A DNA stretch of 6,313 nt from JBGZFC01 sp964346495 (lineage in GTDB: Bacteria; Bacteroidota; Bacteroidia; Bacteroidales; Dysgonomonadaceae), in contig CAYFUW010000097.1 in assembly GCA_964346495.1 (NCBI GenBank), forward strand, positions 1 to 6,313, given 5' to 3'. The position numbers were made by a program, and so were the translations under genes. The notes under the pieces were generated by a model. It searched no databases. It was not told where the DNA came from and worked only from the letters and a program-made list of their open reading frames with translations. Of the stretch, positions 5,405 through 6,313 are shown piece by piece. Position 1 is the stretch's first letter. Every line of letters starts with the position of its first letter.

Positions 5405-6118
5405 ATGAAATTGCATGTAATTACACCCGTTAAAGATTCTATAGATACTACGTTACAAACCATAGATAGCATATATAAATCGAAAGCTGATGCCAGGATT
5501 AGCTATTCGGTTTATAACGATTATAGCTCAGATACAAATACAGAAATACTTGAACAAGAAGCTAAAAAAAGAGACTTCAATCTTATTAATCTAAAAGATA
5601 TTACTACTCATCCGTCGCCCAACTATCTGCTAATATTGCAGTTAGCCCAACAGAAAGCTCTGGCTGAGAATGCTCATCTGATTATAATAGAGTCTGATGT
5701 AATAATAGAAGAAGATACGATTGATACGCTGTTTAGTTTGGCTAAAACATCAGAAAGTCCGGGGCTTTTAGCTGCAGTAACTGTTGATGAGTCGGGAGAA
5801 ATAAATTTCCCATATCATTACGCCAGAAAATATAATAAAGGTGTAATAAAAACTAATAAACGCTTAAGTTTTTGCTGCACACTTCTGACTAATGAGTTTT
5901 TAAGTCAATACAATTTTCAACAACTCGACCCGCAAAAAAACTGGTATGATATATTTATCAGTCATAAAGCCACACAACTGGGGTTTAAAAACTATTTGCT
6001 AACATCACACAGTGTGTTGCATAAACCACATGGCAGTCGCTCATGGAAAAAATTGAAATACACAAATCCGATAAAATATTATTGGCAGAAAATTACCCGA
6101 AAAAGAGATAGAATATGA
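5405..6118 (+). CDS. Divergent GT2-family glycosyltransferase
   Basis: This 237-residue protein has a GT-A type N-terminus: MKLHVITPVKDSIDTTLQTIDSI, then VYNDYSSDTNTEIL (36-49), equivalent to the usual VNDGSSDxT. IIIESDVIIEEDTIDTL (93-109) holds ESD in place of the DxD metal site, and ESPGLLAAV (117-125) follows. FCCTLLTNEFL (156-166), WYDIFISHKATQLGFKNYLLTSHSVLHKPHGSRS (180-213) and the late His206 correspond to the acceptor-binding and catalytic end. It ends with a basic tail (KKLKYTNPIKYYWQKITRKR) that may touch the membrane. It is rather short for the family, so it probably lacks accessory domains. The start at 5405 is 11 bp after the previous stop, and its last bases overlap the next start (ATGA, 6115-6118), indicating translational coupling. 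Donor and acceptor are unknown. The fold and class are well supported, and the exact subfamily is not. Confidence 0.75.
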   Translation: MKLHVITPVKDSIDTTLQTIDSIYKSKADARISYSVYNDYSSDTNTEILEQEAKKRDFNLINLKDITTHPSPNYLLILQLAQQKALAENAHLIIIESDVIIEEDTIDTLFSLAKTSESPGLLAAVTVDESGEINFPYHYARKYNKGVIKTNKRLSFCCTLLTNEFLSQYNFQQLDPQKNWYDIFISHKATQLGFKNYLLTSHSVLHKPHGSRSWKKLKYTNPIKYYWQKITRKRDRI

Positions 6119-6313
6119 GAGAGGCTTTAGTAAGTGTTATTATTCCGGCTTACAATGCAGCGAAATATATTGAAGAAACAATTAATTCCGCTATTCAGTC
6201 GTCTTATTCATCAATTGAGATAATTGTTGTAAATGATGGTTCAACGGATAACACGCGGGAGGTAGTTTTGACAATTAGAGAAAAATATTCGGAATTAATT
6301 AAATATATCGAAC
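6115..6313 (+). CDS. GT2-family glycosyltransferase, 5' part (runs off the window)
   Basis: The ATG at 6115 overlaps the TGA of the preceding gene. The 66 visible codons read MREALVSVIIPAYNAAKYIE, then a helix (ETINSAIQSSYSS), then IEIIVVNDGSTDNTREVV. This is the textbook start of a GT2 (PF00535) glycosyltransferase: SVIIPAYN for the first strand, and VVNDGSTDNT for the second strand and the nucleotide-sugar-binding Asp. No stop codon occurs before the edge. The catalytic DxD and the acceptor half lie outside the window. As the third glycosyltransferase in a row it supports a surface polysaccharide or protein-glycosylation cluster. Substrates cannot be inferred from this part. Confidence 0.92.
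   Translation, partial: MREALVSVIIPAYNAAKYIEETINSAIQSSYSSIEIIVVNDGSTDNTREVVLTIREKYSELIKYIE

Overview
The window looks like part of a Bacteroidetes (Bacteroidota) chromosome, probably from a Bacteroidales- or Cytophagales/Flavobacteriales-like lineage. The evidence is a type IX secretion (Por-type) C-terminal sorting domain, Bacteroidetes-style Cys/Asn leucine-rich repeats, AT-rich DNA, A-rich start contexts without clear Shine-Dalgarno sites, and -7 boxes of the TAnnTTTG kind upstream of the tRNA and the glycosyltransferase genes. The species cannot be told from the sequence alone.

Layout. Positions 38-2393 (minus strand) hold two tandem paralogous secreted leucine-rich-repeat (LRR) proteins. 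The upstream copy (871-2310, with a lost N-terminus extending to 2393) has a full repeat array and a T9SS sorting tail, but a single-base deletion has put its signal peptide out of frame. The downstream copy (38-799) has an intact signal peptide but stops in the middle of its last repeat and has no sorting tail. Each gene is therefore broken at the opposite end. Positions 2531-3889 (minus) encode a MATE-family multidrug/Na+ antiporter upstream of the LRR pair.

Positions 3991-4330 hold a tRNA-Gly(GCC) gene on the minus strand with a strong terminator and a plausible promoter. Around the tRNA lie fragments of further tRNA-Gly copies. One 3'-end fragment sits between the tRNA and its terminator, and one 5'-half fragment sits in the leader. 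In each, the sequence continues into a short perfect palindrome of the form TCCCGA...TCGGGA, placed where a tRNA loop should be. This is the most unusual structure in the window.

From about 4428 rightwards a plus-strand operon begins: a glycosyltransferase of the PF13712-like type (4473-5393), a divergent GT2-like glycosyltransferase (5405-6118) and the start of a classical GT2 glycosyltransferase (6115 to the window edge, ATGA overlap). These look like the first genes of a surface polysaccharide (capsule, LPS or exopolysaccharide) or protein-glycosylation locus. No wholly new defence or mobile system could be recognised. The novelty candidates are the tRNA/palindrome array and the reciprocally broken LRR pair.
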